Below are positions 1 through 8,212 of a stretch of DNA of 64,000 nucleotides, in pieces. The notes beneath the pieces are model-generated. The model did no database searches. It was not told the DNA's origin and saw only the letters and a list, made by a program, of their open reading frames with translations. Within the stretch, counting starts at the first letter, position 1. The number at the start of each line of letters is the position of its first letter. The position numbers and the translations under genes are program-made. Source of the stretch: Bacteroidota bacterium. Lineage in GTDB: Bacteria; Bacteroidota; Ignavibacteria; Kryptoniales; JAKASW01. Location of the stretch: positions 1 to 64,000 of the forward strand of contig JAKAMG010000003.1 in NCBI GenBank assembly GCA_021812985.1, read 5' to 3'.

Positions 1-1196
1 TTCTCCATCATTCCAAAGTCTCGCTCCCAAACATATGGGTTCCCGCCGATACTCTGTCCCACGAAGAAGGCGCGACCGTAAGGGTCTGTTGAGAAGTAAT
101 TCAGGCCGACCGGCAGGTAAGGCTTGCTGCCTAATCGAAAATAGTCCCTTCCCGCCCCGAGCTTCTTACCCGAATCGAGTAGACCCTCTTCTCTCACCTC
201 GACCCCTGAAGTGTATTGCTCGAACACTGTGTCTCCGCTCGAAAGCATTGCTCTCACAAGATACAGGCCGGGGTTTCGCGGCCGATTCAAGAGAGCGAGC
301 GAAGTGTGAAGCGAGCTGTCACATTTCATTACGCGTTTCTCAAAGGCTCTTGACCCACTGAGGATTTCAACGGAAAGAGTTGCGGGCATACGGCGACGAA
401 CGACATCGACTGTGCCTGTGATCCTGTCCCCGGGATCTATGGTCAGGCTTTGGAGATCAATGTAAATCCGCACGCCTCCGAAAGACGCATATGCAGCAGC
501 CTGACGAATGAGAGATACACCCTCATCGCTCCCCCAGTATTCAGGGCTCCCTTCGAAGCTGAGGAAAACAGCCCTTCGAGGTGGACCGGGCGACATGACA
601 TCTTCTGCCACGACAGGTGACGCCAGCCTTTCACCATTTGCATTCTCGAGATAAGCAAGGGCACGATACCGACCTCCGAAACCGGCATTCACAAAAACAC
701 GCTCGGCATCAATGCTCCTGACACTGAAGTATGGGGCATCAATATCCCACTTTAGCGACCAAGGTCCTCGTTGCGGAGCCTCATAGGAATAGAAGATTCC
801 GAGTTTCCTTGAGTAGGAATTCTGTGGCGCCTGTGGTTTCCAGCCTGAGCTGTCGCGAAACACTGGCACCCAGAGAGGCCTCCCTCCTATCACCAGCAGA
901 TTTCCACTCTTAATGTGATCGCTTATCACATCCCAAGCATCTGCTGGAAATGCGGAGCCGTAAGGAAGGACGAGCAGATCGCTGTTCGATAATGAGGTCC
1001 GAAGCTGATTTAGATTTGTGAAGACAGGATCGAGATGCGCGAAAGCCTTTTCAAGTGCAACCCTTGAGATTCCTCCGCATTCAATTGAAGGGAAAGTCGG
1101 ATCAAAGAAGACAACAGTTTTTGCCGCTACCGGCTGAATGGATATCAACAAACACGCTAAGGAAGTAGCGAACAGACGGAAAGATCTTTTGCCCAT
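1..1196 (-). CDS. Secreted protein with probable C-terminal glycoside-hydrolase domain (partial, 3' end outside window)
   Basis: An uninterrupted reading frame of 398 codons runs off the left edge, so the C-terminus is missing. The ATG at 1196 is followed by a clear signal peptide: basic MGKR, a hydrophobic stretch, and a V-A-A cleavage site near residue 25. Residues about 26-110 look like a Rossmann/glutamine-amidotransferase-like fold (KTVVFFDP, LLVLPYG, GNLLVIGG). Around residues 260-340 there is a beta-rich region. The last visible part (SKPYLPVGLNYFSTDP, then NPYVWERDFGMM) matches the start of a TIM-barrel glycoside hydrolase of the beta-galactosidase/cellulase type. That assignment rests on motif resemblance. 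Catalytic acids would lie outside the window, so substrate and activity cannot be judged. Expected location is the periplasm or outside the cell. Confidence 0.6.
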   Translation of the reverse strand, partial: MGKRSFRLFATSLACLLISIQPVAAKTVVFFDPTFPSIECGGISRVALEKAFAHLDPVFTNLNQLRTSLSNSDLLVLPYGSAFPADAWDVISDHIKSGNLLVIGGRPLWVPVFRDSSGWKPQAPQNSYSRKLGIFYSYEAPQRGPWSLKWDIDAPYFSVRSIDAERVFVNAGFGGRYRALAYLENANGERLASPVVAEDVMSPGPPRRAVFLSFEGSPEYWGSDEGVSLIRQAAAYASFGGVRIYIDLQSLTIDPGDRITGTVDVVRRRMPATLSVEILSGSRAFEKRVMKCDSSLHTSLALLNRPRNPGLYLVRAMLSSGDTVFEQYTSGVEVREEGLLDSGKKLGAGRDYFRLGSKPYLPVGLNYFSTDPYGRAFFVGQSIGGNPYVWERDFGMME

Positions 1197-1341
1197 TTTT
1201 CCTACCCTCGCTCTTTGAGATAGAAATAAGCACGACGACATGTAAAGTTAGGAACGGGCAGGGAGAATTGCGAACCGGGAGGGAGATTATACAGATCCCG
1301 CATCCCCTCCCGATTGCGACACTTGCGTTCAGCTACAGGCT

Positions 1342-2598
1342 CTACTTCACGGTAGTGGCTTCAGAAAGGCCTGCCTTCTGTGAAGCGGCAACCAATCCCG
1401 ACTCACGTAGGCGTGTAGAGAGCAGAAGACCGACGAACAGGAGGCCCGTCATGACCAGCAAGGAAGGTGTCATTGAACCGTTCGGCCCTACTCTGAATGC
1501 GTCCATAGCGAATATGAAAGCTATACCGGATATCTGTCCCATCAGCAGGAGAAGGCCGTTGGAAGTTCCCTCCGGGGTAGGTCTCCCAATTTCCGCACCA
1601 TACTGGAATCCGATGGGTCCTGAGCTCAAGAGAAAGAACCCGAGCGCAAAACAGGCCGTGTACAGCAAAGCGGTCGATGTCGCAAAAGTAATCCCGAGCA
1701 TACCGGGAATTGTACCCGCCAGCCCGATGAAGATGAAAGGCACACGTTTTCTGTACTTGTCTGAAAGTGTCGGAAGAACGACCGCCCCAACAATTCCACC
1801 GACTATCATAAGCCCGCCGGCAGTACCTGCCTGTCCTGCCGTGAAACCGCGGGGACTTATTATGTCCTCTATCCAGGTAGTAACGCTGTTGAAAACGCCG
1901 AGCCCGATGAAGAATATCGACATGAGGAGGAGAAAATTCCTGTTCCTCAGTATCTGCTTCATGCCATCGAACATGAGAGCCCGCTCCTCTAATTCGGCAG
2001 GGCCAGGCGGAGTTGGAGGATGCTCACGGGCAAAGATTATGAACATGAATCCGACGACGAGTGCGCCGATCCCATAGTACAGAAGCATGTTCGCGAAACC
2101 TACGCCACCGGTTAGCGCCGGTGTCAGCGCCAGCCCCGCGAGGATCCCCAGGTACATTGCGAGCGACCCGAGACCCGACGCAGTAGCCCTCTCCTCGATT
2201 GGAAACCAACGAGCGGCTACCTTTGTGAGTGCGTTCAGGATGAACGGCTGACCAACCGCAGTCCCTATCTGCGCTACCATGACGAGCGTAAAATTCGAGG
2301 CGACGAGTCCTCGCATCAACCCGAACACCCCCGTCAGTCCTGCGCCAATTCCGACCGCGATGCGAAATCCGAACGTGTCGATTACCCAGGATGCAGGAAT
2401 TGAAACGACAAGAAACGCTATCATAAAGCTCATGGAAAGAAGGCCGATGTCGAGCTGCGAAACGTGGTAGTACGCTGCCGCCGCATCTGTTATCGGTGCG
2501 AACGTGATCCATATGAGCTGATTAAAGGCAGCCACAAGCATGAAGACGACCAGTATGAGCCACCTGTAGCTGTAGACTCTCGAGGTACCCTGTTCCAC
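1342..2598 (-). CDS. Major facilitator superfamily transporter
   Basis: This 418-residue, strongly hydrophobic protein has the length and about 12 membrane segments expected of an MFS secondary transporter in the inner membrane. The N-terminal stretch RWLILVVFMLVAAFNQLIW and the following ITFAPITDAAAAYY resemble the FLVCR-like/organic-anion branch. A cytoplasmic loop near residues 190-210 (EHPPTPPGP) separates the two six-helix halves. The start is GTG, chosen because a GGAGG Shine-Dalgarno lies just upstream. Substrate cannot be read from sequence. It lies about 340 bp downstream of ruvA on the same strand and appears to be a separate unit with its own leader. Confidence 0.85.
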   Translation of the reverse strand: MEQGTSRVYSYRWLILVVFMLVAAFNQLIWITFAPITDAAAAYYHVSQLDIGLLSMSFMIAFLVVSIPASWVIDTFGFRIAVGIGAGLTGVFGLMRGLVASNFTLVMVAQIGTAVGQPFILNALTKVAARWFPIEERATASGLGSLAMYLGILAGLALTPALTGGVGFANMLLYYGIGALVVGFMFIIFAREHPPTPPGPAELEERALMFDGMKQILRNRNFLLLMSIFFIGLGVFNSVTTWIEDIISPRGFTAGQAGTAGGLMIVGGIVGAVVLPTLSDKYRKRVPFIFIGLAGTIPGMLGITFATSTALLYTACFALGFFLLSSGPIGFQYGAEIGRPTPEGTSNGLLLLMGQISGIAFIFAMDAFRVGPNGSMTPSLLVMTGLLFVGLLLSTRLRESGLVAASQKAGLSEATTVK

Positions 2599-2935
2599 TC
2601 TTTTTCTCCTCCCGCGGCCGCCGCTGATTCAGCGAGCGATCGCATTTTGTGCTTTAACAAACTCCGGGTTTCATAACCCAAACGGCATTGGGACCTGGTG
2701 ACCCCTCTGCTATCCGAAAGGCGAAACCTCTTCAAGCACGGCGCTCAACTCCTGTGATGCCTGAGTCTGCACCTTGCTTTGGCCGGTAATTTATCCGCTT
2801 GATGGGCAAACTGCAAACATCTGAAGAGATAGATGGAATGCGCGGCAATCACTCGTAAATATGAGAGAAAATCAGAAGGGATTAATTGAAAGATGGGGAC
2901 GGCCGTTTATCGGAAACGCCGCCCTGATTCAGTGG
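2599..2935 (-). other. Intergenic leader between ruvA and the MFS gene
   Basis: No convincing gene is present in these 337 bases. Just after the ruvA stop there is a GC-rich hairpin listed separately. Nearer the MFS start, minus-strand RNA can form CCCAA/TTGGG (2677-2681 with 2688-2692) or GGGTT/AACCC (2666-2670 with 2675-2679). Both stems need the same three bases at 2677-2679, so they exclude each other. A 20-codon GTG-started ORF at 2710-2772 has no recognisable initiation signal and is not called. Confidence 0.5.
2896..2924 (-). terminator. Probable terminator hairpin after ruvA
   Basis: On the minus strand GGGCGGCGTTT pairs with AAACGGCCGTCCC across the loop CCGAT, with two single-base bulges. 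It begins about a dozen bases after the ruvA stop. The trailing sequence (CATCTTTC) is only weakly U-rich, so this may be a weak intrinsic terminator or a 3'-end stabilising hairpin. Confidence 0.45.
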
Positions 2936-3532
2936 TTATTTTACTTCCTTGAGAGCGGCCCTGACCAGATCTTCCACTGATTTCGCTGATAAAGGGTCAA
3001 GCTTCAAAGCTTCTCGTATTGCCCTCTCGCACTGCAAGCGGGAGTAGCCGAGCGCGACAAGCGCCTCGACGGCGCCGGACCTTATCTCCTCTTTCCCCTC
3101 GAGCGCCTCGCCAGATACTGACATTTCCACACGCTGAATCTTGTCACGAAGTTCGAGCACCACACGTTCCGCTGTCTTCCTCCCGACGCCGGGCATCGCC
3201 ATGAGTGCCTGTGAGTTTGACGTGGCAATGAATCCGTAAATCTCGCCCACCCCGGCAGATGAAAGCAAACCAAGAGCTGTCTTGGGTCCGATGCCGGATA
3301 CGCTGGTAAGGAGCTTAAAGAGCTTCCGCTCGTCCTCGGTCGCGAACCCGTACAATTGCATGTCGTCTTCCCGGACAATGAGTACCGTGAAGACCCTGAC
3401 ATCTTCCCCGATTTTGCCGATGGCATCAAATGTCGATACGGGTACATTTACCTCGTATGCCATACCGTTGACGTCAACGATGATTGCCGTCGGAGTCTTG
3501 TCGGCCAGCTTTCCCCGCAGGCTGTAAATCAT
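2936..3532 (-). CDS. ruvA: Holliday junction branch migration protein RuvA
   Basis: This 198-residue protein binds four-way junctions as a tetramer and loads the RuvB motor for branch migration during recombinational repair. The N-terminus MIYSLRGKL is the typical OB-fold start. Two helix-hairpin-helix motifs follow (VSGIGPKTALGLL and MPGVGRKTAERVV), then the flexible linker and the C-terminal RuvB-binding domain (ALVALGYS). The ATG at 3532 was chosen over an in-frame upstream start because it begins at the conserved family N-terminus and overlaps the ruvC stop as ATGA, implying translational coupling. Length is normal. ruvB is not in the window. Confidence 0.97.
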   Translation of the reverse strand: MIYSLRGKLADKTPTAIIVDVNGMAYEVNVPVSTFDAIGKIGEDVRVFTVLIVREDDMQLYGFATEDERKLFKLLTSVSGIGPKTALGLLSSAGVGEIYGFIATSNSQALMAMPGVGRKTAERVVLELRDKIQRVEMSVSGEALEGKEEIRSGAVEALVALGYSRLQCERAIREALKLDPLSAKSVEDLVRAALKEVK

Positions 3533-4092
3533 TTCGCGCTCCTGGATCGCGTCTTGTGTACCACCATGTGTCCGTTTCTTTCCACGAATTCTTTCCAATT
3601 CCTGTAACCGCCGCCGCCTTTTCCGCTGTTCTGGGCGTGGCATATCGCAACCGCGCAGGCATCCGCTTCGTCTTCACGGAAATCATGCTTCTCCCCGTCA
3701 GAGAGGAGTTTTCCGACCATGTATTTCACCTGTACTTTGGATGCGTTACCGTTCCCCGTGACGGCCTGCTTGACTTTCCTGGGAGAGTACTCCGTCACAT
3801 CGACATTCCTGAGGGCCGCCGCCAGTACCGCTGCGCTTCGGGCATAGCCGAGCTTATAGGCACTCTGGGCGTTCTTTCCGTAGTAACCGGCCTCCACAGC
3901 CACGGAAGTTATCTTGTACTTGTCAAAAAGCCCGCCGACCCTGTCAAATATCCGGACAAGCTTCAAGGGCATTGATTTTATCTCAGTGAGGAAGATTGTG
4001 CCGAAATCAACCACATCGTAGCGGTTGTTTTCCGAACTGATTACGGCAAATCCCGTCTTCCTTGAACCAGGGTCAATGCCAAGTATGATCAT
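3529..4092 (-). CDS. ruvC: Crossover junction endodeoxyribonuclease RuvC
   Basis: RuvC is a dimeric, magnesium-dependent resolvase that nicks Holliday junctions symmetrically, together with RuvAB. The RNase H-fold acidic residues are visible: D7 in GIDPG, E67 in VAVEAGYYG, and D141/D144 in FREDEADACA. The family length is usually 160-190 residues and this one has 187. The extra C-terminal tail is glycine-rich then basic (GKGGGGYRNW to the end). It lies between yebC and ruvA in one minus-strand unit, the yebC-ruvC-ruvA order being common in bacteria. Confidence 0.97.
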   Translation of the reverse strand: MIILGIDPGSRKTGFAVISSENNRYDVVDFGTIFLTEIKSMPLKLVRIFDRVGGLFDKYKITSVAVEAGYYGKNAQSAYKLGYARSAAVLAAALRNVDVTEYSPRKVKQAVTGNGNASKVQVKYMVGKLLSDGEKHDFREDEADACAVAICHAQNSGKGGGGYRNWKEFVERNGHMVVHKTRSRSAK

Positions 4093-4142
4093 GAGTCAGC
4101 GGCCTACCGCCGCTTCACAGTAAGAGCCTGTTGAAACTGAAC

Positions 4143-4892
4143 TCACTGGTTGATCTGGGCAAGGACGCTGTCGTCGATGTCAAAGTTGGCGTAGACATTC
4201 TGGACATCATCGTGTTCCTCGAGCGCCTCCATCAACTTCAGGACCTGCTCCGCCTCTTTGCCTTCGACGCGAATAGTGTTCTGAGGAAGAAGCTGCAGCG
4301 AGGAGTTGTTGACCTTAAGTCCTTTTTCCTCGACCGCCTTCTTGACGGCTTCGAAAGCCTCGGCGGAAGTCGTAATGTCGTAGTAGTCCTCTTCGGCCTT
4401 CATGTCGTCGGCTCCCGCTTCCAGGATGATGTTCAGAAGATCGTCCTCTCCGATTGCCGATTTCGGGACCTCGATGCTTCCCTTTTTCTGGAACATCCAG
4501 GCGACGGAGCCAGCCTCTGCCAGTTTGCCGTTGTTCCGGTCAAGCAGGTGACGCAGCTCGGCCACAGTCCTGTTCTTATTGTCGGTGACGAGCTCGATCA
4601 TTACCGCAACCCCACCTGGACCGTAACCTTCGTACGTGATCTCTTCGTATGTGACGCCGGGGAGTTCGCCGGTTCCGCGTTGGATGGCGCGTTTGATGTT
4701 GTCCGCCGGCATATTGTTGTCCTTCGCTGTCTGCACGGCGAGCCTGAGACGAGGATTGCCATTTACATCGCCGCCGCCGTTCTTAGCCGCAATAGTAATT
4801 TCCTTGATCAGACGGCTGAACAGTTTCCCGCGTTGCGCATCCGTTCCCGCCTTCTTGTGCTTGATCTTCGCCCATTTATTATGTCCGGACAT
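4143..4892 (-). CDS. yebC: YebC/PmpR family protein
   Basis: The 249-residue protein begins MSGHNKWAKIKHKK, the hallmark of the YebC/PmpR/TACO1 family, and carries the family's NNMPADNIKRAI and YEGYGPGGVA segments. Members have been described both as transcriptional regulators and as ribosome-associated factors that help translate proline-rich or otherwise difficult stretches, so the role here should be stated only as YebC-like. The Shine-Dalgarno AGGAGG is embedded in the last codons of recJ and only 3 bp separate the genes, implying coupled expression. The link to ruvC and ruvA is a conserved gene neighbourhood rather than proof of a repair function. Confidence 0.93.
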   Translation of the reverse strand: MSGHNKWAKIKHKKAGTDAQRGKLFSRLIKEITIAAKNGGGDVNGNPRLRLAVQTAKDNNMPADNIKRAIQRGTGELPGVTYEEITYEGYGPGGVAVMIELVTDNKNRTVAELRHLLDRNNGKLAEAGSVAWMFQKKGSIEVPKSAIGEDDLLNIILEAGADDMKAEEDYYDITTSAEAFEAVKKAVEEKGLKVNNSSLQLLPQNTIRVEGKEAEQVLKLMEALEEHDDVQNVYANFDIDDSVLAQINQ

Positions 4893-4895
4893 GTT

Positions 4896-6617
4896 TCAAC
4901 CTCCTAAGCTTTCTTTTCCGATTTTGTTTTCGGAAGCGTTTCTGAAATCCTTTAATTGCAGTTGATAATATACGTTACCCGCGTAGTGATTTTCATCTAC
5001 CGAATAAATGACATCGAGCCTTGTACCGCCTCTGACCGTGCTGTCACCATTTCTGAACTTGATCGCGTCGAACGTTACGCCGTTCGATTTCAGCTTCATC
5101 TTAAGGTGAGAATTGCCCACGATCCTTGAGTCGGAAAGGTAGACGTTTGATGTTCTGAACACCGGCTTGGCGTTGTGCGGGCCAAACGGCTCAAACATCT
5201 TGAGAGTCTTCATGAAGTCACCATCGACGTCACTTAGATCAAGATCCGAGTCGATGGAAATTACCGGTGTCTTCAACTCTTCCGTGAGGGTGCGCGAGAC
5301 AACCTCCTCGAACTTCTCTCGGAATGCCTGAAGATTCTCCGGCAGCAAGGCCATACCAGCCGCCACTTTGTGTCCTCCGAATTGCAGGAGCAAATCGGAG
5401 CACTCTCTGATGGCGGCAAATATGTCATACCCGACGACGCTTCTCGCGCTTCCGCGTACTACGCCATCTGCGGTAGCGAGCATAATCGTCGGCTTGTAGA
5501 AAGATTCCACGATCCTCGACGCGACTATCCCGATAACCCCGGGATGCCAGGAGTCCCTGTGAAGGACAAACGAGTTGCGGTCGCCGTGCGAGAGCATCTC
5601 GAGCGCCATCTCCTGGGCTTCGCTGAAAGTCTTCTCGTCAAGGATTTTTCTGTGCGCGTTCTCGCTCTCGAGTATCTGGGCGAAATCCTCAGCCAATTCC
5701 GGGCTGTCAGTGATCAGAAGTTCGACGGCCCTCTTCGCGTCACCGAGCCTCCCGACGGCGTTGATTCGCGGGGCTATATTGAAAGAGACCTGCCCCGTGG
5801 TGAGCCTGCCCACGTCAACTCTTGAACTCTCAAGGAGGGCCTTGATCCCGGCCCTCGGATGGCGTCCGATCGCCTCAAAGCCCGCCTGTACCAGTATGCG
5901 GTTTTCGCCAACAAGCGGAACGACGTCTGCCGCAGCGGCTATCGCCACGAGATCCAGGTACTCGTCCGGCAACTCGTTCTTGCCGAGCCTGATCGAAACT
6001 GCCTTCGCGAACTTGTACGCCACCCCGCAACCGGAAAGATACTTGAAAGGATAATCGCATCCAGGCTTGATGGGATCGAGCACGGCAACCGCGTCAGGAC
6101 AGTCCTCGACCTCGTGATGATCGCAGACTATCGTGTCTATTCCCTTCGATGAGGCCAGCGCAATTTCCTTGCTCGCCGCCACTCCGCAGTCGACGCTGAT
6201 GAGGAGCGTAAAACCAGATGAAGCCGCAAACTCAACGCCCGCAGCGCTAATTCCGTACCCTTCTTTGAGTCTGTCCGGGATGTAGAATTCCACGTTCGCG
6301 CCGAGCTTCCTGAAGAACATGTAAAGGAGCGCCGCGCCAGTGGTGCCGTCGACGTCGTAGTCGCCATAAATGAGTATCTTCTCGTACCGCTCCAACGCCG
6401 CCAGCGCCCTGTCGACCGCCTTGGTCATTCCATCCATCAGGAAAGGATCATGCTGGTCGTTCAGGCTCGAATAGAAAAAGGCCTTGGCCTTTTCCGGCGA
6501 GTCGAGCCCGCGCTGAGCGAGAAGCCTGGCAATTACCGGCTTCACGTTTAGAAGCCTGGAGAGTTCGGCGACCGCCGACTGATCGACCTGTTCTGATAAG
6601 CGCCAGTTATACTTCAT
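4896..6617 (-). CDS. recJ: Single-stranded-DNA-specific exonuclease RecJ
   Basis: RecJ degrades single-stranded DNA 5' to 3' in mismatch repair and RecF-type recombination. The DHH phosphoesterase motifs are present: GDYDVDG (D86, D88, D90), SVDCGV near residue 143, and CDHHE (D166-H168). The DHHA1 domain carries QFGGHKVAAG, followed by an OB-fold C-terminal region. Length is 573 residues, normal for the family. The ATG at 6617 gives the standard N-terminus (MKYNWRLSE). A longer in-frame start would extend into the RNase P RNA gene and is not credible. The gene follows rnpB on the same strand and leads into yebC-ruvC-ruvA. Confidence 0.96.
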   Translation of the reverse strand: MKYNWRLSEQVDQSAVAELSRLLNVKPVIARLLAQRGLDSPEKAKAFFYSSLNDQHDPFLMDGMTKAVDRALAALERYEKILIYGDYDVDGTTGAALLYMFFRKLGANVEFYIPDRLKEGYGISAAGVEFAASSGFTLLISVDCGVAASKEIALASSKGIDTIVCDHHEVEDCPDAVAVLDPIKPGCDYPFKYLSGCGVAYKFAKAVSIRLGKNELPDEYLDLVAIAAAADVVPLVGENRILVQAGFEAIGRHPRAGIKALLESSRVDVGRLTTGQVSFNIAPRINAVGRLGDAKRAVELLITDSPELAEDFAQILESENAHRKILDEKTFSEAQEMALEMLSHGDRNSFVLHRDSWHPGVIGIVASRIVESFYKPTIMLATADGVVRGSARSVVGYDIFAAIRECSDLLLQFGGHKVAAGMALLPENLQAFREKFEEVVSRTLTEELKTPVISIDSDLDLSDVDGDFMKTLKMFEPFGPHNAKPVFRTSNVYLSDSRIVGNSHLKMKLKSNGVTFDAIKFRNGDSTVRGGTRLDVIYSVDENHYAGNVYYQLQLKDFRNASENKIGKESLGG

Positions 6618-6648
6618 TGACGCCCATCCAGCGATAGTATAGAAATAA

Positions 6649-7050
6649 TGGAGTGAGCCGATAAGCCGAATTCTGTCTTTTCCCCGCTGACGCGAAGAAG
6701 AGGCAGCCATTTATCTGAGCGACCTACCCGGGAGTCGAGCGAGACTGGCCGCCTCGCTCCCGCACGGACATGGTCCATCCGGGATTTCTCCCTTACTTGG
6801 TCTTGCTCCGCAGGGGGTTTACCATGCATCCCGATGTCACCACCGGGAACGGTGGGCTCTTGCCCCGCCTTTTCACCCTTACCACGCCGAAAGCGTGGCG
6901 GTATATTTTCTGTGGCACTTTCCGTCGGGTCGCCCCGCCTCCGACCACTCCCGACGCGAAGTCGGAAAGGATCGGAGCCCGCTGCCATATGGAGTCCGGA
7001 CTTTCCTCCCCGCTCCCCGCAAAGGGGGACGGAGCGGCTGCCTGGCTCAC
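6649..7050 (-). ncRNA. rnpB: RNase P RNA (bacterial, probably type A)
   Basis: Reading the minus strand, the RNA begins near GTGAGCCAGGCAGCCG, contains the universal GAGGAAAGTCCGGACTCC element close to the 5' end, and ends with AGAATTCGGCTTATCGG and a final CACTC that pairs back with the 5' end. These are conserved regions CR-I and CR-V of bacterial RNase P RNA, and the roughly 400-nt length is right for the catalytic RNA that removes tRNA 5' leaders. Ends are approximate to a few bases. The 5' end overlaps the stop codon of the upstream RNase HI gene. No separate promoter was found, so it may be cut from a longer transcript or use a promoter inside that gene. Confidence 0.93.
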
Positions 7051-7457
7051 TCCTGTACAACAATTTCTGCTCCTTTCTTGGCCAGCCTGTCGGCTTCCCT
7101 GTTCAACTCGCGCGGCACGTGCTTAATGGCAAATTTGAAGTGCGCTTTGGAGAGTTTTTCCTTGACCTGCATGGCGAGCGCCTTCATATCGCCATTCTTT
7201 ATCCTGTAAACGCCGTTCATCTGCGAAACAACCAGCTGACTGTCTGACCTCACTTCAAGTTCGTCACAGCCAAGCTTTTCCGCAAGCTCTATACTCCTAA
7301 TCAGCGCCATGTACTCGGCACGGTTGTTAGTCCCATGCCCGAGGTGCTCGGAATGTTCCGCTAATACTTTTCCTTCGCCATCCCTGATGTATACTCCAAG
7401 TCCGCTTGAGCCGGGATTACCGAACGAGGCACCGTCAATATTCGCGATTAATTTCAT
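7047..7457 (-). CDS. rnhA: Ribonuclease HI family protein
   Basis: This 136-residue protein has the RNase H fold that cleaves RNA in RNA-DNA hybrids. The catalytic carboxylates are recognisable: D9 in NIDGAS, the glutamate in NNRAEYMAL, and the aspartate in VRSDSQLV, with a final acidic position in LNREADRLAKKG. It belongs to the short branch without a hybrid-binding domain. The start at 7457 overlaps the preceding stop as ATGA and begins MKLIANIDG. The stop (7047-7049) falls within the first bases of rnpB, so the end of the mRNA and the start of RNase P RNA share sequence. Confidence 0.92.
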   Translation of the reverse strand: MKLIANIDGASFGNPGSSGLGVYIRDGEGKVLAEHSEHLGHGTNNRAEYMALIRSIELAEKLGCDELEVRSDSQLVVSQMNGVYRIKNGDMKALAMQVKEKLSKAHFKFAIKHVPRELNREADRLAKKGAEIVVQE

Positions 7458-8194
7458 ACATCGCGAGCCGCTTCCTCGACAATCTCGTTCGGCACAAGTA
7501 TCCTGCCGCAATGGTCGCATGTGAAGATCTTTTCCATCTGACGTAGGTCCATGAGCCTCTGGGGAGGAAGAACGTTGTAGCAGCCGCCGCAGGCGTTACG
7601 CCGGACGACGGGAACGACCGCCTTCCCCTTTGTGGCCTTGCGAATCATCTCGTACCTCGCAAGAGTCTGCTTGTCGACTTTCTGCGCATGCTTCTCTCGC
7701 TCTTTCAGGTACCTCTTCTCCTCGTCGTGGGTCAACGAGACCAGTTCGTCCAGCTCCACCTTCTTCGAGGAATATACACCTTCCTCCTCTGTAAAGTCTG
7801 AACGCAGCTTGTCGACTTCCTTCGAAGAAACGACCTCCTTCGACTGGATATTTTCCAGTTCCTTGTGGAGCTCCTGAAGCTTCTCCTTGGAGTTATCGAT
7901 CTGCTTGCTGAGGGCGTCGTATTCCCGGTTGGTCTTGACCTTGATTCGCATCTCCGTGTACTTATCAATCCTTTTTCTTACTTCATCAAGGTCTTTATCG
8001 ATTTCTTTCTTTCGTACCACGGCCTTCTTCAAATACTCGTCGTTCTCCTTGATCTGCGTCTTCAGCGTGGCAATTTTGTTTTCAAGTTCTTCTACTTCTG
8101 CCGGCAGATCTCCGCGTTCCTCAAGCAAACCGTCGAGCTTGAGGTCAACCTGCTGGAGCTGGTAAAGGTTTTTAAGCTTATCCTTCACAACCAC
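7454..8194 (-). CDS. Coiled-coil protein with C-terminal C4 zinc ribbon (COG1579 type)
   Basis: The 246-residue protein has a long, charged coiled coil (about residues 5-185, rich in K/E with leucine heptads) followed by a zinc-ribbon: CGGCYN, then about 20 residues, then CDHCGR. This is the arrangement of the COG1579 family, often annotated as a putative nucleic-acid-binding zinc-ribbon protein and commonly found beside nif3-like genes. Exact function is unknown. The GTG at 8194 was chosen because AGGAG lies 6-7 bases upstream; another GTG two codons later is possible. It is coupled to RNase HI by a 4-bp overlap and lies 18 bp after the nif3-like gene. Confidence 0.88.
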   Translation of the reverse strand: MVVKDKLKNLYQLQQVDLKLDGLLEERGDLPAEVEELENKIATLKTQIKENDEYLKKAVVRKKEIDKDLDEVRKRIDKYTEMRIKVKTNREYDALSKQIDNSKEKLQELHKELENIQSKEVVSSKEVDKLRSDFTEEEGVYSSKKVELDELVSLTHDEEKRYLKEREKHAQKVDKQTLARYEMIRKATKGKAVVPVVRRNACGGCYNVLPPQRLMDLRQMEKIFTCDHCGRILVPNEIVEEAARDV

Positions 8195-8212
8195 CGTAAT
8201 CTCCTGGGTAAG

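Noticed and set aside
1268-2077. Long plus-strand ORF opposite the MFS transporter
   Set aside because: It is antisense to a clear membrane transporter; its proline- and arginine-rich product has no domain signature.
2660-2685. Possible tRNA anticodon arm (GGGTTTCATAACCC)
   Set aside because: Loop size is wrong for a tRNA and no D-arm, T-arm or acceptor stem fits around it.
2710-2772. 20-codon GTG-started ORF upstream of the MFS gene
   Set aside because: The product looks protein-like, but there is no ribosome site, promoter or terminator framing it.
4131-4907. Plus-strand ORF of 258 codons opposite yebC
   Set aside because: It mirrors yebC almost exactly; the minus-strand product has family motifs throughout.
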